IMG/VR virus record: IMGVR_UViG_3300047994_000491
Span: 1 to 32,248 of that record
Source: a virus
DNA length: 32,248 bases
Strand: one strand, 5' to 3'
Part shown: one piece after another, positions 7,512-15,024 of the stretch
How the letters are laid out: each line of letters opens with the position of its first letter
Position numbering within the stretch: the first letter of the stretch is position 1
Notes under the pieces: generated by a model
Seen by the model: the letters and a program-made list of their open reading frames with translations, nothing else
Database searches by the model: none
Told to the model about the DNA's origin: nothing
Program-made: the position numbers and the translations under genes

Positions 7512-8636
7512 ATGCCTCCCTATCAGGATTTCGGCGGCCTCGAGCGCACGATCGTCGGCGCCGAGGACTTCGACCTCGTGCAGCACACCATCACGCTGCG
7601 CGACCCGAGCGGCACGCTCGTCACCATGGACCTCGGCACGGGCGACGTCCACATCGACGCGGCCCTGAGCAACTACATCTCCGGCTTCCGCAACGCGGAG
7701 TTCGGGGCCGACGCGGTGGCGCCTCCGGTGGTCGTCAACAAGGCGAGCGACTTCTACTTCGAGTTCAACCCGGACAACGCCTTCGCGCCCGTCGGCGGGA
7801 TCGAGGTCGCACCCGGCGCCGACGTGCCCGAGGTGAACCCTCTGGTCACCAACGACCGCTTCGCCACCAAGGGCTACGCGCTCGCCTCGGTGCTGCCCAC
7901 GGAGCTCATCGCCAACCAGGACGCGCCGCTCAACCTGGAGATGGCCGCCACGCGGATGCTGATGGAGAAGCTGCTCGTGAGCCGCGAGCTCCGCGTGCAG
8001 GCGATGGCCACCACCTCGGCCAACTTCTCCTCGGCGCAGAGCCTCGTCACCACGATCGCCGCCGGCTCCCAGTGGAACGGCGGCGCCAACGCCAACCCGG
8101 TCCGCGACATCAAGAACCTGATGGAGCGGTCGCTCATGCTCCCGACGGACATGGGCATGTCCTACAACACCTGGAACGCCTTCTGCGAGAGCCCGGCGGT
8201 CCAGAAGTACGTCTTCGCCAAGTCGGGTGTCCGGCCGCTCCCCGAGAAGAGCCGTTACGACGAGTGGTCGGCGCTCCTCGAGCTGCCGCGCCCCAACATC
8301 TTCGCGGCCCGTACGAAGACGGCGGCCAACACCTACCCCTACATCTGGCAGAGCCACGTCACGCTCTTCCGGCGCCCGCCGGGCGACGCCGTGTCGATGT
8401 TCGACGTCTCGACGTTCAAGACGATGCGCTGGAACGGGGCTGGCCAGAACGCGCTGCCCACCGAGTTCGGCGGCCGCGTGCAAGGTGGGTTCACCGTCCG
8501 GTCCTTCTTCAACCCCTTCAAGGGGAAGCGGGGCTGCCGGGTCATCATCGTCGCGCACGACGACGCCGAGATCGTGACCGGCGGCACGGGCCAGGTCTCG
8601 CTCGTCGGCGGCCTGCTCCTCAACGCGTTCCAGTGA
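7512..8636 (+). CDS. Major capsid protein, HK97-fold type
   Basis: A 374-residue protein in the classic place after protease/scaffold and decoration protein. The composition fits an HK97-fold capsid subunit: an N-terminal arm, a long helical region at about residues 130-175 (MAATRMLMEKLLVSRELRVQ) resembling the spine helix, an A-domain stretch (MGMSYNTWNAFCESPAVQKY), and a C-terminal beta region with GKRGCRVIIVAHDDAEIV. The segment NPVRDIKNLMERSLMLPTDM is the helix-plus-loop commonly seen before the A-domain in Mu-like capsid proteins. No N-terminal delta domain of HK97 length is visible, which agrees with a separate scaffold. No lysine/asparagine cross-link can be asserted. It is followed after 27 bases by the connector gene. 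Confidence 0.88.
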   Translation: MPPYQDFGGLERTIVGAEDFDLVQHTITLRDPSGTLVTMDLGTGDVHIDAALSNYISGFRNAEFGADAVAPPVVVNKASDFYFEFNPDNAFAPVGGIEVAPGADVPEVNPLVTNDRFATKGYALASVLPTELIANQDAPLNLEMAATRMLMEKLLVSRELRVQAMATTSANFSSAQSLVTTIAAGSQWNGGANANPVRDIKNLMERSLMLPTDMGMSYNTWNAFCESPAVQKYVFAKSGVRPLPEKSRYDEWSALLELPRPNIFAARTKTAANTYPYIWQSHVTLFRRPPGDAVSMFDVSTFKTMRWNGAGQNALPTEFGGRVQGGFTVRSFFNPFKGKRGCRVIIVAHDDAEIVTGGTGQVSLVGGLLLNAFQ

Positions 8637-8663
8637 ACCGCTGAGCTCGGCGCTGGAGGATCG

Positions 8664-9131
8664 GTGGGGAAGTGGCTGACGCAGCTCGACGTGGAGAACC
8701 GTCTCTCCGCGTCGAGCGTGGGCTACATCTTCACCGACCAAGGCTCGAACACGCTCAACGTCGACGCCCTCAACGCCTGCATCGACGACGCCGAGGCGGA
8801 GGTCGAGTCTTGGCTCCTCGGGGACATCGACACGACCTCGACGGCCTTCAACCGCGCCGACCGTCTGATCCGCCGCTGCGCGATCGACTTCTTCTGCGTC
8901 TTCGCCTACGAGCGCCGTCCCGAGTACGAGAAGACCTTCGGGGAGGAGCCGCGGACCGGCGGGCGCTGGAAGCGAGCGCAGGAGCGCATGGAGCGGATCC
9001 AGGCCTCGCTCCAGAAGCTCCCCGACCAGCCGTCGGTGAAGCCGGTCAACAGCGGCGGCATCATCCGCGACGGGGGGCCACGCACCTGCATCACGAGCGC
9101 GGACGGTCGGCAGAACGGCGACGGCTTCTGA
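8664..9131 (+). CDS. Head-tail connector, Mu gp36-like (DUF1320)
   Basis: A 155-residue helical protein. The opening pattern (WLTQLDVENRLSASSV) and the central ALNACIDDAEAEVESWLLG, followed by RADRLIRRCAIDFFCVFAYE, match the DUF1320 / Mu gp36 family, which sits between capsid and tail terminator genes and forms part of the neck. The helix with AEAEVESWL is the family's most characteristic part. GTG 8664 is chosen because GGAGG lies just upstream (8655-8659). Residues after about 105 form a charged, flexible end (RWKRAQERMERIQASLQKLP) and are longer than in typical members. It is expressed with its neighbours, the next start being 23 bases away. Confidence 0.8.
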   Translation: MGKWLTQLDVENRLSASSVGYIFTDQGSNTLNVDALNACIDDAEAEVESWLLGDIDTTSTAFNRADRLIRRCAIDFFCVFAYERRPEYEKTFGEEPRTGGRWKRAQERMERIQASLQKLPDQPSVKPVNSGGIIRDGGPRTCITSADGRQNGDGF

Positions 9132-9154
9132 CCGGCTCCTGACGGGAGGTCTCC

Positions 9155-9700
9155 GTGTTCGACTGCGAGATCGACACCAGCGACATGGAGCGCGCCTGGG
9201 ACGCCGCCGCCGGCGCGCTCGCTGAGGGCATCACCCGGGGCGTCGAACGCGGTGTCGAGGCGGGCGCCGACGAGGCCCGGTCGCGCCATCCCTACAAGGA
9301 AGGCACAGGCGCGCTTACGGGCTCGATCCGGGGCTATCTGGAGCGGGCAGCGGTCCGTGGCGCCGGCGGCGAGGCCGTCGGCGTCCTCGAGGCAGGCGCC
9401 AAGCACGCCTCGTGGGTGGAGAGCGGGACGCAGCCCCACGACATCTACCCGAAGCAGGGCCAGGGCTTCGTCGGGCCACTCCCGAAGGGGCAGGGCCGGC
9501 GCAACAAAAAGGACATCGGGACGCACCGCGTGGCCCTCCGCTGGCAAGCCGACGGCCAGACGCACTTCGCGAGCATGGTTCATCACCCCGGCGGCAAGCC
9601 GTACCCGTTCATGGGCCCCGCCGTCCTGAAGGCCGAGCGCGTCATCGAGGTCGAGGTCGAGCTCGCCGCCGAACGCGTCGCCGAGATCATGGAGAGATAG
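9155..9700 (+). CDS. HK97 gp10-like neck / head completion protein
   Basis: A 181-residue protein with the usual features of the HK97-gp10 family: an N-terminal helix (AAAGALAEGITRGVERGVEA), then YKEGTGALTGSIRGYLE, the strongly conserved centre HASWVESGTQPHDIYPK, and a C-terminal MGPAVLKAERVIEVEVELAA helix preceded by HHPGGKPYPF. HK97 gp10-like proteins act at the head-tail joint; in Mu the corresponding protein is gpG. The GTG start at 9155 is preceded by GGGAGG at 9144-9149, five bases away. The stop codon touches the next gene's ATG (9701) without a gap, so the two are translationally coupled. Confidence 0.85.
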   Translation: MFDCEIDTSDMERAWDAAAGALAEGITRGVERGVEAGADEARSRHPYKEGTGALTGSIRGYLERAAVRGAGGEAVGVLEAGAKHASWVESGTQPHDIYPKQGQGFVGPLPKGQGRRNKKDIGTHRVALRWQADGQTHFASMVHHPGGKPYPFMGPAVLKAERVIEVEVELAAERVAEIMER

Positions 9701-10090
9701 ATGCTGACGCAGAACCTCCTCGCGGACATCGGCTTCGAGGCGCGGTCCATCGACACGGCCCGCCGCCACCTCGACGACATCCGGCACTGCGCCGACGCCG
9801 ACTACGCGGTGAAGTGGTTTGACGATGGATTCGGCCGTAAGGTCCCCTCCCTCATCGTCGCCTTCAACCTGCCCGAGACGCGCCACCAGCCGGCCTGCGC
9901 GATCTCCCTCTCTTCGGTCAGCCGCTCGACCGGCGCCTGGAGCCTGCTCGAGGGCGACCGGCTCCGGGCCCACGTGCGCCGGTCCGTGGAGCACTACCTG
10001 AAGGAGTGCGGCGTCGTGCTGGATCAGCCGGCCCTGGCGGCCCCCTGGCTCCTCGGCGCGCCACAGGCGGCCGCCGCGCTCGCGAGCTGA
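9701..10090 (+). CDS. Unassigned neck-position protein (129 aa)
   Basis: A 129-residue protein starting at the base after the previous stop. It is mixed alpha/beta: a helical N-terminus (LLADIGFEARSIDTARRHLD), a strand region (KWFDDGFGRKVPSLIVAFNL), a polar centre (ACAISLSSVSRSTGAWSLLE) and a helix with RAHVRRSVEHYLKECGVVLD, ending in an Ala-rich tail. No family is recognised. Its place between the gp10-like protein and the accessory block makes a head completion or tail-joining role plausible, and it may have been next to the terminator-like gene at 13880 before the block between them was inserted. That history is an inference. Three Cys (residues 30, 66 and 103, approximately) do not form a metal motif. 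Confidence 0.65.
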   Translation: MLTQNLLADIGFEARSIDTARRHLDDIRHCADADYAVKWFDDGFGRKVPSLIVAFNLPETRHQPACAISLSSVSRSTGAWSLLEGDRLRAHVRRSVEHYLKECGVVLDQPALAAPWLLGAPQAAAALAS

Positions 10091-10182
10091 TCGCTCGCGC
10101 CCCTCGCGCTGCGCACCGCGCGCGCCCACCGATTCTCGCCGATCAGCGCCACGAGCGCGGCGGCTCTTCCGCAGGAGATCCC

Positions 10183-10626
10183 ATGCCCACGTTCACCGCC
10201 GCGACCACCCAAAGCTCCGGGACCGGGAGCGCTGCCGCCTACGTCACCCTCAACACCACGTCGGCCCGCCGCGCGCTCATCCGCGAGGTCGGCGTTTTCA
10301 ACGGCGCCGCGACGAGCTCTTCGGTCGGCATGGGCACGCCGGCCAACACGCCGGCGACCTCGGCCACCGTCACCCCGGTCGCGCACGACCTCGCCGACGC
10401 GAGCGCCACCGCGCTGCTCGGCACGGCCTGGGGCACCGCCCCCACCGCGCCCACCGTGTTCCAGCGTCAGACCATCCTCGGCGCCGCCGTCGGCGCGGGG
10501 ACGATCTGGAAGCTCGCCCTCGACGAGCGCATCATCATCGCGAAGAGCGCGTGGAACGTGCTCTGGAACTTCGGCGCGGCCACCAGCTCCGCGAACATGG
10601 CCTTCTACTACGAGTACGACGAGTAG
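10183..10626 (+). CDS. Small phage structural protein, decoration-like (147 aa)
   Basis: The ATG at 10183 is selected because CAGGAG ends five bases upstream; the frame before it lacks protein character. The 147-residue product is Thr/Ala/Ser-rich and beta-type: AAYVTLNTTSARRALIREVG, then GVFNGAATSSSVGMGTPANT, and ALLGTAWGTAPTAPTVFQRQ, then GAGTIWKLALDERIIIAKS and the ending VLWNFGAATSSANMAFYYEY. I recall small virion proteins of the same general plan (a strand with LELGLF, a 'P-A-N-T' turn, and a final LWNFGAA) in many phages, where they are annotated as structural without a settled function. No membrane segment or signal. Upstream gap 10091-10182 shows nothing else. Confidence 0.7.
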   Translation: MPTFTAATTQSSGTGSAAAYVTLNTTSARRALIREVGVFNGAATSSSVGMGTPANTPATSATVTPVAHDLADASATALLGTAWGTAPTAPTVFQRQTILGAAVGAGTIWKLALDERIIIAKSAWNVLWNFGAATSSANMAFYYEYDE

Positions 10627-10690
10627 AGGGACCGAGGCGCCCGAGTCACGCGGCTCGGCCGCCCTCTCACGCGTCCCAGGAGCCGAGGAG

Positions 10691-11074
10691 ATGTCCATGG
10701 AATGGTCGTTCCACTACTCCGGCCCGAAAGAGCCGGAGATGAACTACAAGTGCGTCACCTGCCTCGCGGGCAAGACGAAGGAGTGTCCCACGCATGGCAC
10801 CCGCTTCGAGAATGCCTGCGCGCACTGCAAGGCGGCCCAGGGAGGGCCCTGCCATGGCCACTGGGGCATCGCCGCCGCGCTCGATGGCCACCCCGTCCCC
10901 GCCGACGCGCGCGGGGCGGCCGACTGGAAGGCCGCCAAGGCGTTCGCTCTCGCCGAGCTCGGCGAGCTCGCCCCCGACAAGTCGCGCGTCCTGGTGAAGC
11001 TCCGCGGTGATGCGCTCGAGGATCCGAGCGGCAACGTGCACCGCGAGTTCCACCTCGAGATCACCGCGCAGTAG
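10691..11074 (+). CDS. Cys/His-rich putative zinc-binding protein
   Basis: A 127-residue protein with Cys at 21, 24, 32, 43, 46 and 54 and His at 35, 55 and 57, arranged as CVTC...CPTH and CAHC...CHGH, enough for two zinc sites. Residues 60-127 look like a small beta/alpha domain (KSRVLVKLRGDALEDPSGNV, then HREFHLEIT). Two starts compete: ATG 10691 has AGGAG eight bases away (10678-10682), while ATG 10697 has GGAG six bases away (10687-10690). I keep the first. No family is recognised. It lies 64 bases after a structural gene and 41 before the repeat protein, within the accessory block. It could be a folding or assembly factor, or a minor virion protein. Confidence 0.65.
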   Translation: MSMEWSFHYSGPKEPEMNYKCVTCLAGKTKECPTHGTRFENACAHCKAAQGGPCHGHWGIAAALDGHPVPADARGAADWKAAKAFALAELGELAPDKSRVLVKLRGDALEDPSGNVHREFHLEITAQ

Positions 11075-11115
11075 CGCGCGCTCGCCACAGCGCGCATCGC
11101 AGACAGGGCACGGCG

Positions 11116-13299
11116 ATGGCGGCGGATCTCTTCGTCGGCGCCGTCGCCGGCGGTCTCCTCATCGTCTCCGGCTGCGTGCCGGGCGCCGGCGTCAACAGCC
11201 TCGTCCCGACACCCGCCCACGTCCTGGTGGGCGCCGGCCAGGGCGCACAAGCCCCTGTCCAACTCACCGCTGCGCCCCCCCAGCGGCCCGGGCTGCCGCC
11301 CGGCGTCGTCGTCGCAGCAGGCGCTGGGCAGGCGGCGCAGGTGGCGGTCCAACTCACCGCTGCGCCCCCGCCTTTCGCCAAGCTCCCCCCCGCGGAGCTG
11401 CTGGCTGCGGGCGTGGGCCAGGGCGCCCAGGTGCCGTTCGTCGCGTCTACCGTCGAGGCGCTCCCGCCGTCGGCAAAGCTGCCCCCCGGGGACAACCTCA
11501 CCGCGGGCGCCGGCGTTTCCGCGTTCCCACCCTTTCAGCTCGCCCAGGTCGGCCTCGTGCCGCCCTCGGTGAAGCTGCCTCCCCTCCCCGTCCGCGCTGC
11601 CGGCGGCGGCGCTCCGGCCTACGCCCCCTTCCAGCTCGCCACCGCGGCGCTCCCTGCGCTTCGGCTCCCTCCCCCTGGCCTCGTGGCGCCTGGCGCCGGC
11701 CAGGGCGCGCAGGTCCCCTTCCAGCTCGCCCAGGTCGGCCTCGTGCCGCCCCGGGCCGGGCTCCCGCCGGGCGAGCTCGTCGTGCTCGGGAGCGGCCAAG
11801 CCGCGCAGATCCCGGTCCAGGTTGCCAGGGCGGTCCCGCCGTTCGGCGCGCTGCCGCCTCGCGAGTTCCTCGCCGCGGGTGCTGGCCAGGCCTCGGCGAT
11901 CACGAGCATCTCCCGGGGCGGCCCTCCGTCCTTCGTCGCCCTTCCGCCGGCAGCGAGGACCGCGGCCGGTACCGGCCAAGGCGCGCAGGCCCCGGCGCTC
12001 GCCTCTACCGTCTCGGCACTCCCGCCGGGGACGAGGCTCCCGCCCGCCGATCTCCTCGCCCTTGGCGCAGGGGTCCCCGCGCAGACGCCGTTCGCGTGCT
12101 CGACGGTCGCCGCGCTCCCGACCTCCGCGAAGCTCCCTCCGGGCGAGGTGGTGGCCGCCGGCGCGGGCCAGGCCGCGCAGGCTCCGCTCCACCTCCACGT
12201 CCCGCCGCCTCCCTTCGCGGGCCTCCCGCCGGCGGAGACGGTGTCCGCGGGCGCGGGCGTGGCCTCCCAAGTCGCGATCCAGCTCCGCGGGTCTCCACCA
12301 GCGACGGCCACCCTGTCGCCCCGCGAGGTCCTTACCGCCGGCGCCGGCCAAGCCGCGGCGCCCGCCCTCCAGCGGGTCGCGATCGTGCCGCCGTTCGTCG
12401 GGCTGCCGCCCCACGAGCAGCTCCTCCTGGGCACCGGCCAGCCCGCGGCGCTCCCGCGCCAGCTCCTCGGCGCGCCTCCGGCGACAGCCAAGCTCCCGCC
12501 CCTGGCCCTGCTCTCAGCGGGGCCGCCGCTCCCCGGGGTGGCGCCCCAACGCGCCGCGGCCCTGCCTCCGGGCGCGAGCCTCCCACCGGTCGAGCAGCTC
12601 GCCGTCGGCGCGGGCCAGGCCGCGGCGGTCCCGGTGGTGCTGCTGAGCGTTCCGCCGGCCTCCGCCAAGCTTCCTCCTGTCGAGCTCGTTCCCACCGGCG
12701 CGGGCAAGCCCGCGGCCGTCGCGGAGCTGGTGGTGCAGGTCAACCTCCTGCCGCCTGCCGCGGCGCTCCCGCCGCCCGAGCTCGTCGCGCTCGGCGCCGG
12801 CGACGTCGCCGGCGCCCCCTTCCAGGTCTCGGCCGTCTTCGCGCTGCCTCCGGGCTTCGCGCTGCCACCCCAGGAGGCGCTCACCTTCCCCCTCATCTGG
12901 GGCCACGACGGCAGGGCATACCCCAAGGCGAGGCTCCGCTACACCGTCACCGCGCGCGCACGAGGCGAGATGGTCATCGGCAACCCCGTCCGCCTCGAGG
13001 TGATCTTCACCGACCAGAGCGTGCCTCAGCCCTTCGGCACCCCGCAGCCACTCGCGGACCCCACGGACGTCACCCTTCGCGTCGCGCCGCTCCCGCCGCT
13101 CACGGGCCCCGTCCAGGTCTTCACCTACTCCGGCGGGCAAGTGGTGCGGGACGGCCAGGGCCTCTACCACTACGACTTCCTGCTCCACCAGGCGGGTCAG
13201 TACGCGGTGCGGTGGGAGGGATCGGGCGCGGTGATCGCCGCGTCGTCCGATCAGAGCCTCCGCGCCGACCCGAGCTCCGTCGTCGGATCGACCGTATGA
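11116..13299 (+). CDS. Repeat-stalk virion protein with C-terminal Ig-like domain
   Basis: A 727-residue protein in three parts. Residues 1-28 are hydrophobic (FVGAVAGGLLIVSGC) without an N-terminal positive charge. Residues 29-582 are 18 consecutive repeats of 29-32 residues on the plan LPPxELLAAGAGQxAQVPxQ, followed by a variable strand and a PPxAK-like end. A Gly at repeat position 10 (11 in the first) is present in every copy. Residues 583-727 contain an Ig-like beta-sandwich with DPTDVTLRVAPLPPLTGPVQ, GLYHYDFLLHQAGQYAVRWE and SGAVIAA, a form I know from phage fibre and decoration proteins. Taken together this resembles a stalk or whisker that carries an Ig-like tip, probably on head or neck. 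No known family covers the repeats as far as I can tell. AGGG lies seven bases before the ATG. The stop overlaps the next start. Confidence 0.8.
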   Translation: MAADLFVGAVAGGLLIVSGCVPGAGVNSLVPTPAHVLVGAGQGAQAPVQLTAAPPQRPGLPPGVVVAAGAGQAAQVAVQLTAAPPPFAKLPPAELLAAGVGQGAQVPFVASTVEALPPSAKLPPGDNLTAGAGVSAFPPFQLAQVGLVPPSVKLPPLPVRAAGGGAPAYAPFQLATAALPALRLPPPGLVAPGAGQGAQVPFQLAQVGLVPPRAGLPPGELVVLGSGQAAQIPVQVARAVPPFGALPPREFLAAGAGQASAITSISRGGPPSFVALPPAARTAAGTGQGAQAPALASTVSALPPGTRLPPADLLALGAGVPAQTPFACSTVAALPTSAKLPPGEVVAAGAGQAAQAPLHLHVPPPPFAGLPPAETVSAGAGVASQVAIQLRGSPPATATLSPREVLTAGAGQAAAPALQRVAIVPPFVGLPPHEQLLLGTGQPAALPRQLLGAPPATAKLPPLALLSAGPPLPGVAPQRAAALPPGASLPPVEQLAVGAGQAAAVPVVLLSVPPASAKLPPVELVPTGAGKPAAVAELVVQVNLLPPAAALPPPELVALGAGDVAGAPFQVSAVFALPPGFALPPQEALTFPLIWGHDGRAYPKARLRYTVTARARGEMVIGNPVRLEVIFTDQSVPQPFGTPQPLADPTDVTLRVAPLPPLTGPVQVFTYSGGQVVRDGQGLYHYDFLLHQAGQYAVRWEGSGAVIAASSDQSLRADPSSVVGSTV
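11200..12861 (+). repeat. 18 coding repeats of 87-96 bp
   Basis: The coding DNA for residues 29-582 of the stalk protein repeats with a period of 90 or 96 bases (31, 30, 32, 32, 30, 32, 30, 30, 32, 32, 30, 30, 30, 30, 29, 30, 32, 32 codons). Copies differ strongly at the DNA level, so the array is old and kept by selection on protein structure, unlike the identical microrepeats in the portal gene. Confidence 0.85.
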
Positions 13300-13514
13300 G
13301 CCTGCGTCGTCTTGCCGCAGACTGGGCGCACAACTGCGTCGCCCACCGGTTGCTCTTCTGGACGGACCCCCTGGCCGCGCTGCGCGTGGACCGGGCGCCC
13401 AGAACCAGGCTGGCAAGGATGGCGCTCCGCTTTCACGACTGGACTGCCACCGTCGCCTACCCCTGTAGCGCGCCCGTCATCGCCACCGGCTCCGGCTCCT
13501 CTTTGGTGCCTTGA
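13296..13514 (+). CDS. Phage micro-protein with HNCVAH...FHDWT motif (72 aa)
   Basis: The ATG at 13296 overlaps the stop of the stalk gene (ATGA). The 72-residue product begins basic (MSLRRLAADW), then AHNCVAHRLLFWTDP, then a basic segment and MALRFHDWTATVAYP. Small phage proteins with an 'HNxxAHPLL' and a 'FHDWTA' portion are familiar to me from other prophages, so this is likely a real conserved micro-protein; its function is not known to me. The hydrophobic and aromatic stretch is short and would not cross a membrane. Its last 38 bases overlap the 3' end of the opposite-strand gene at 13477-13662. Confidence 0.6.
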   Translation: MSLRRLAADWAHNCVAHRLLFWTDPLAALRVDRAPRTRLARMALRFHDWTATVAYPCSAPVIATGSGSSLVP

Positions 13515-13662
13515 GCGCCGCCGGCTCGCGATAGCTGCGGTTCGCCGCACGCACCCACGCGAGGCACTTGCGGCACGTGGGCGCCTCGCCCTCCTGCGCC
13601 GGCACCGCACGGCCCTTCGCGCCGCAGGCCGGCTCAGCGCCGAACATCTTGTGCGTCTTCAT
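13477..13662 (-). CDS. Small Cys-His protein on the opposite strand (61 aa)
   Basis: A 61-residue minus-strand protein from ATG at 13662. The MKTHKM opening, ACG at residues 12-14, and TCRKCLAWVRA at 29-39 are the pattern of small phage and plasmid proteins in which His4, Cys13, Cys30 and Cys33 would hold one zinc ion. The end is basic (KAPKRSRSRWR), suggesting nucleic acid contact. GGGAAG lies eight bases before the start. It overlaps the stop of the upstream minus gene (ATGA-type overlap, 13659-13662). A minus-strand gene within a plus-strand late operon implies separate expression. Function unknown. Confidence 0.6.
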   Translation of the reverse strand: MKTHKMFGAEPACGAKGRAVPAQEGEAPTCRKCLAWVRAANRSYREPAALKAPKRSRSRWR

Positions 13663-13865
13663 CTGTCCGCTTCCCCGCTGCGCCTGTCGGTCCACTTGCT
13701 GCACAACTCGTTGGAGGTCGGCCCCGCACCGTACCTGAGCCAGCAGCGAGACTTGCCGCGAAAGCTGATGCGCCTGCGTCGGCGGTCCACGAGGAGCAGC
13801 CCCAGGACGAGGAAGATCCCTCGATCTGGGCGCAGAGGCACCAGGGCGGGGCCGTTCTTCTCCAT
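13659..13865 (-). CDS. Small basic protein, first of a two-gene minus-strand unit (68 aa)
   Basis: A 68-residue frame running from ATG 13865 to a TGA at 13661-13659 that overlaps the next minus gene by four bases, a gene-like arrangement. The product has a short hydrophobic piece (GIFLVLGLLLVD), five Arg in a row, and a C-terminal part with CWLRYGAGPTSNELCSKWTD, whose Cys, Trp and Gly residues look more like a protein than chance. No family is recognised. It lies just upstream of, and antisense to, the start of the terminator-position gene at 13880, so its promoter would lie inside that gene. It could instead be non-coding; the coupling is the main support. Confidence 0.42.
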   Translation of the reverse strand: MEKNGPALVPLRPDRGIFLVLGLLLVDRRRRRISFRGKSRCWLRYGAGPTSNELCSKWTDRRSGEADR

Positions 13866-13879
13866 CCCGATTGGGTAGC

Positions 13880-14962
13880 ATGGACACCTACGGCGCGATC
13901 CCCTTCCCCCTCACTCCGCCCCTCCCCGGTGTCGAGGTCGCCGACCCCGCGGTCACGCTGGTGTCGCAGTTCGCGCAGGCCGTGCTCAACACGCACGGCC
14001 ACTCGGCCTACAGCGCCGTCGTGCCGGCCATCACCGGACTCCAGACCGGCTCGGGGACCGTGCAGAACCCCGTCGTCCGGAACGCATTCGAGCACGACCC
14101 GGCCGAGGAGGACTTCGCCGAGAGGGATCTCCCGGCCGTCTACGTCTTCCGCAACGGCGGCGACCGGCCCTATTGGCTCGCCGAGGACTACCGCGTCGAG
14201 GAAGACGCCTGGACGCTGCTCTACCTCTTCCAACCGGCCCCGCAGTCGGCACGGACCCGGATCAAGAGCTTCGTCAACGGCGTGGTGAAGATCCTCGACC
14301 GGTCGATCGAGTCGATGCGAGAGCCGTCGTACGTCGCGCCGTGGGACACCGATCCGACGGCGGGGACCACGCTACCGTCGCCGGCGGCGCTCATGCAGGC
14401 CGTCCCGAGCTCGACGAGCGCCCAGGTCTACATGGGCCCCGCGCTCAACGGCACCGCCGGCAGCGCACCCTTCGCCCCGGCGCAGCTCCCCACCGTGACC
14501 GTGACCGGCACGCCCTGCTTCGGCGAGGTTGACGTCGTGGGCGTCGGCTCCGACGGCCAGCCGCGGATCTCGCGCGTCATCCTCGCGGGCACGGGAACCT
14601 TCGTCGGGGACTTCCAGCTCCAGCAGGTGACCGAGATCGACACCCCGGAGCAGGCCGGGACCACGTCGATGCTCTCCTTCGGGCTCGGGGGCTACGTCGG
14701 GCGCGGCACCAACATCCTGCTCCTGGGCCGCCTCATGAGGCTGGAGATCGCCAAGTGGAGGCAGTTCCGCTGGACCCTCCAGATGAGCGACGGGAACCCA
14801 CGCCGGAGCTACCCGCACGCGGTCGAGGTGACCCTGAACGTCCAGGAGCGCTGGATCCGGGACATCTCGGGTGCCCCCGAGAACGCGCTCACCGCGCAGT
14901 ACCCGACCAGCGGCACCTACAACGACCAGGTCCGCGAGACGTCGATCTTCAGCGCTGGCTAG
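13880..14962 (+). CDS. Tail terminator-position protein (Mu gp37 place)
   Basis: A 360-residue protein. ATG 13880 is preferred over an in-frame TTG at 13871; neither has a clear ribosome site. Residues about 20-125 have the layout of tail terminator proteins: an N-terminal helix (AVTLVSQFAQAVLNTHGHSA), the strand LPAVYVFRNGGDRPYWLAED, a second strand with DAWTLLYLFQPA, and a helix (RIKSFVNGVVKILDRSIESM). Residues 150-260 are a beta-rich insertion (GEVDVVGVGSDGQPRISRVI). The last 70 residues include LEIAKWRQFRWTLQMSDGNP and VEVTLNVQERW. Gene order (two genes before sheath) matches Mu gp37, a protein that caps the tail tube. It is much larger than Mu gp37, so the match is by place and the outline of the fold only. 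Confidence 0.7.
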   Translation: MDTYGAIPFPLTPPLPGVEVADPAVTLVSQFAQAVLNTHGHSAYSAVVPAITGLQTGSGTVQNPVVRNAFEHDPAEEDFAERDLPAVYVFRNGGDRPYWLAEDYRVEEDAWTLLYLFQPAPQSARTRIKSFVNGVVKILDRSIESMREPSYVAPWDTDPTAGTTLPSPAALMQAVPSSTSAQVYMGPALNGTAGSAPFAPAQLPTVTVTGTPCFGEVDVVGVGSDGQPRISRVILAGTGTFVGDFQLQQVTEIDTPEQAGTTSMLSFGLGGYVGRGTNILLLGRLMRLEIAKWRQFRWTLQMSDGNPRRSYPHAVEVTLNVQERWIRDISGAPENALTAQYPTSGTYNDQVRETSIFSAG

Positions 14963-15024
14963 CGCGGCTGATCCGTCGCCGTCGATCGCCCTCTCCCCTC
15001 CTCTCCACCCGATCGAGCACCACC

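Noticed and set aside
4763-7513. A 916-codon minus-strand frame over the protease and decoration genes
   Set aside because: Composition artefact of the same kind; the plus strand carries recognisable protease motifs throughout.
11116-11175. Lipoprotein signal at the start of the stalk protein (VSGC at residues 17-20)
   Set aside because: No positive charge precedes the hydrophobic stretch and the protein sits among virion genes; the match to a lipobox is probably chance, though a membrane-seeking N-terminus cannot be excluded.
11200-12861. Regular 90-96 base periodicity resembling a CRISPR or satellite array
   Set aside because: The units are diverged in DNA, remain in one reading frame, and are explained fully as protein repeats.
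14755-15024. Longer upstream starts for the genes at 15025 and 15615
   Set aside because: The upstream parts of these frames mirror the preceding genes out of phase and read as Arg/Pro-rich noise.
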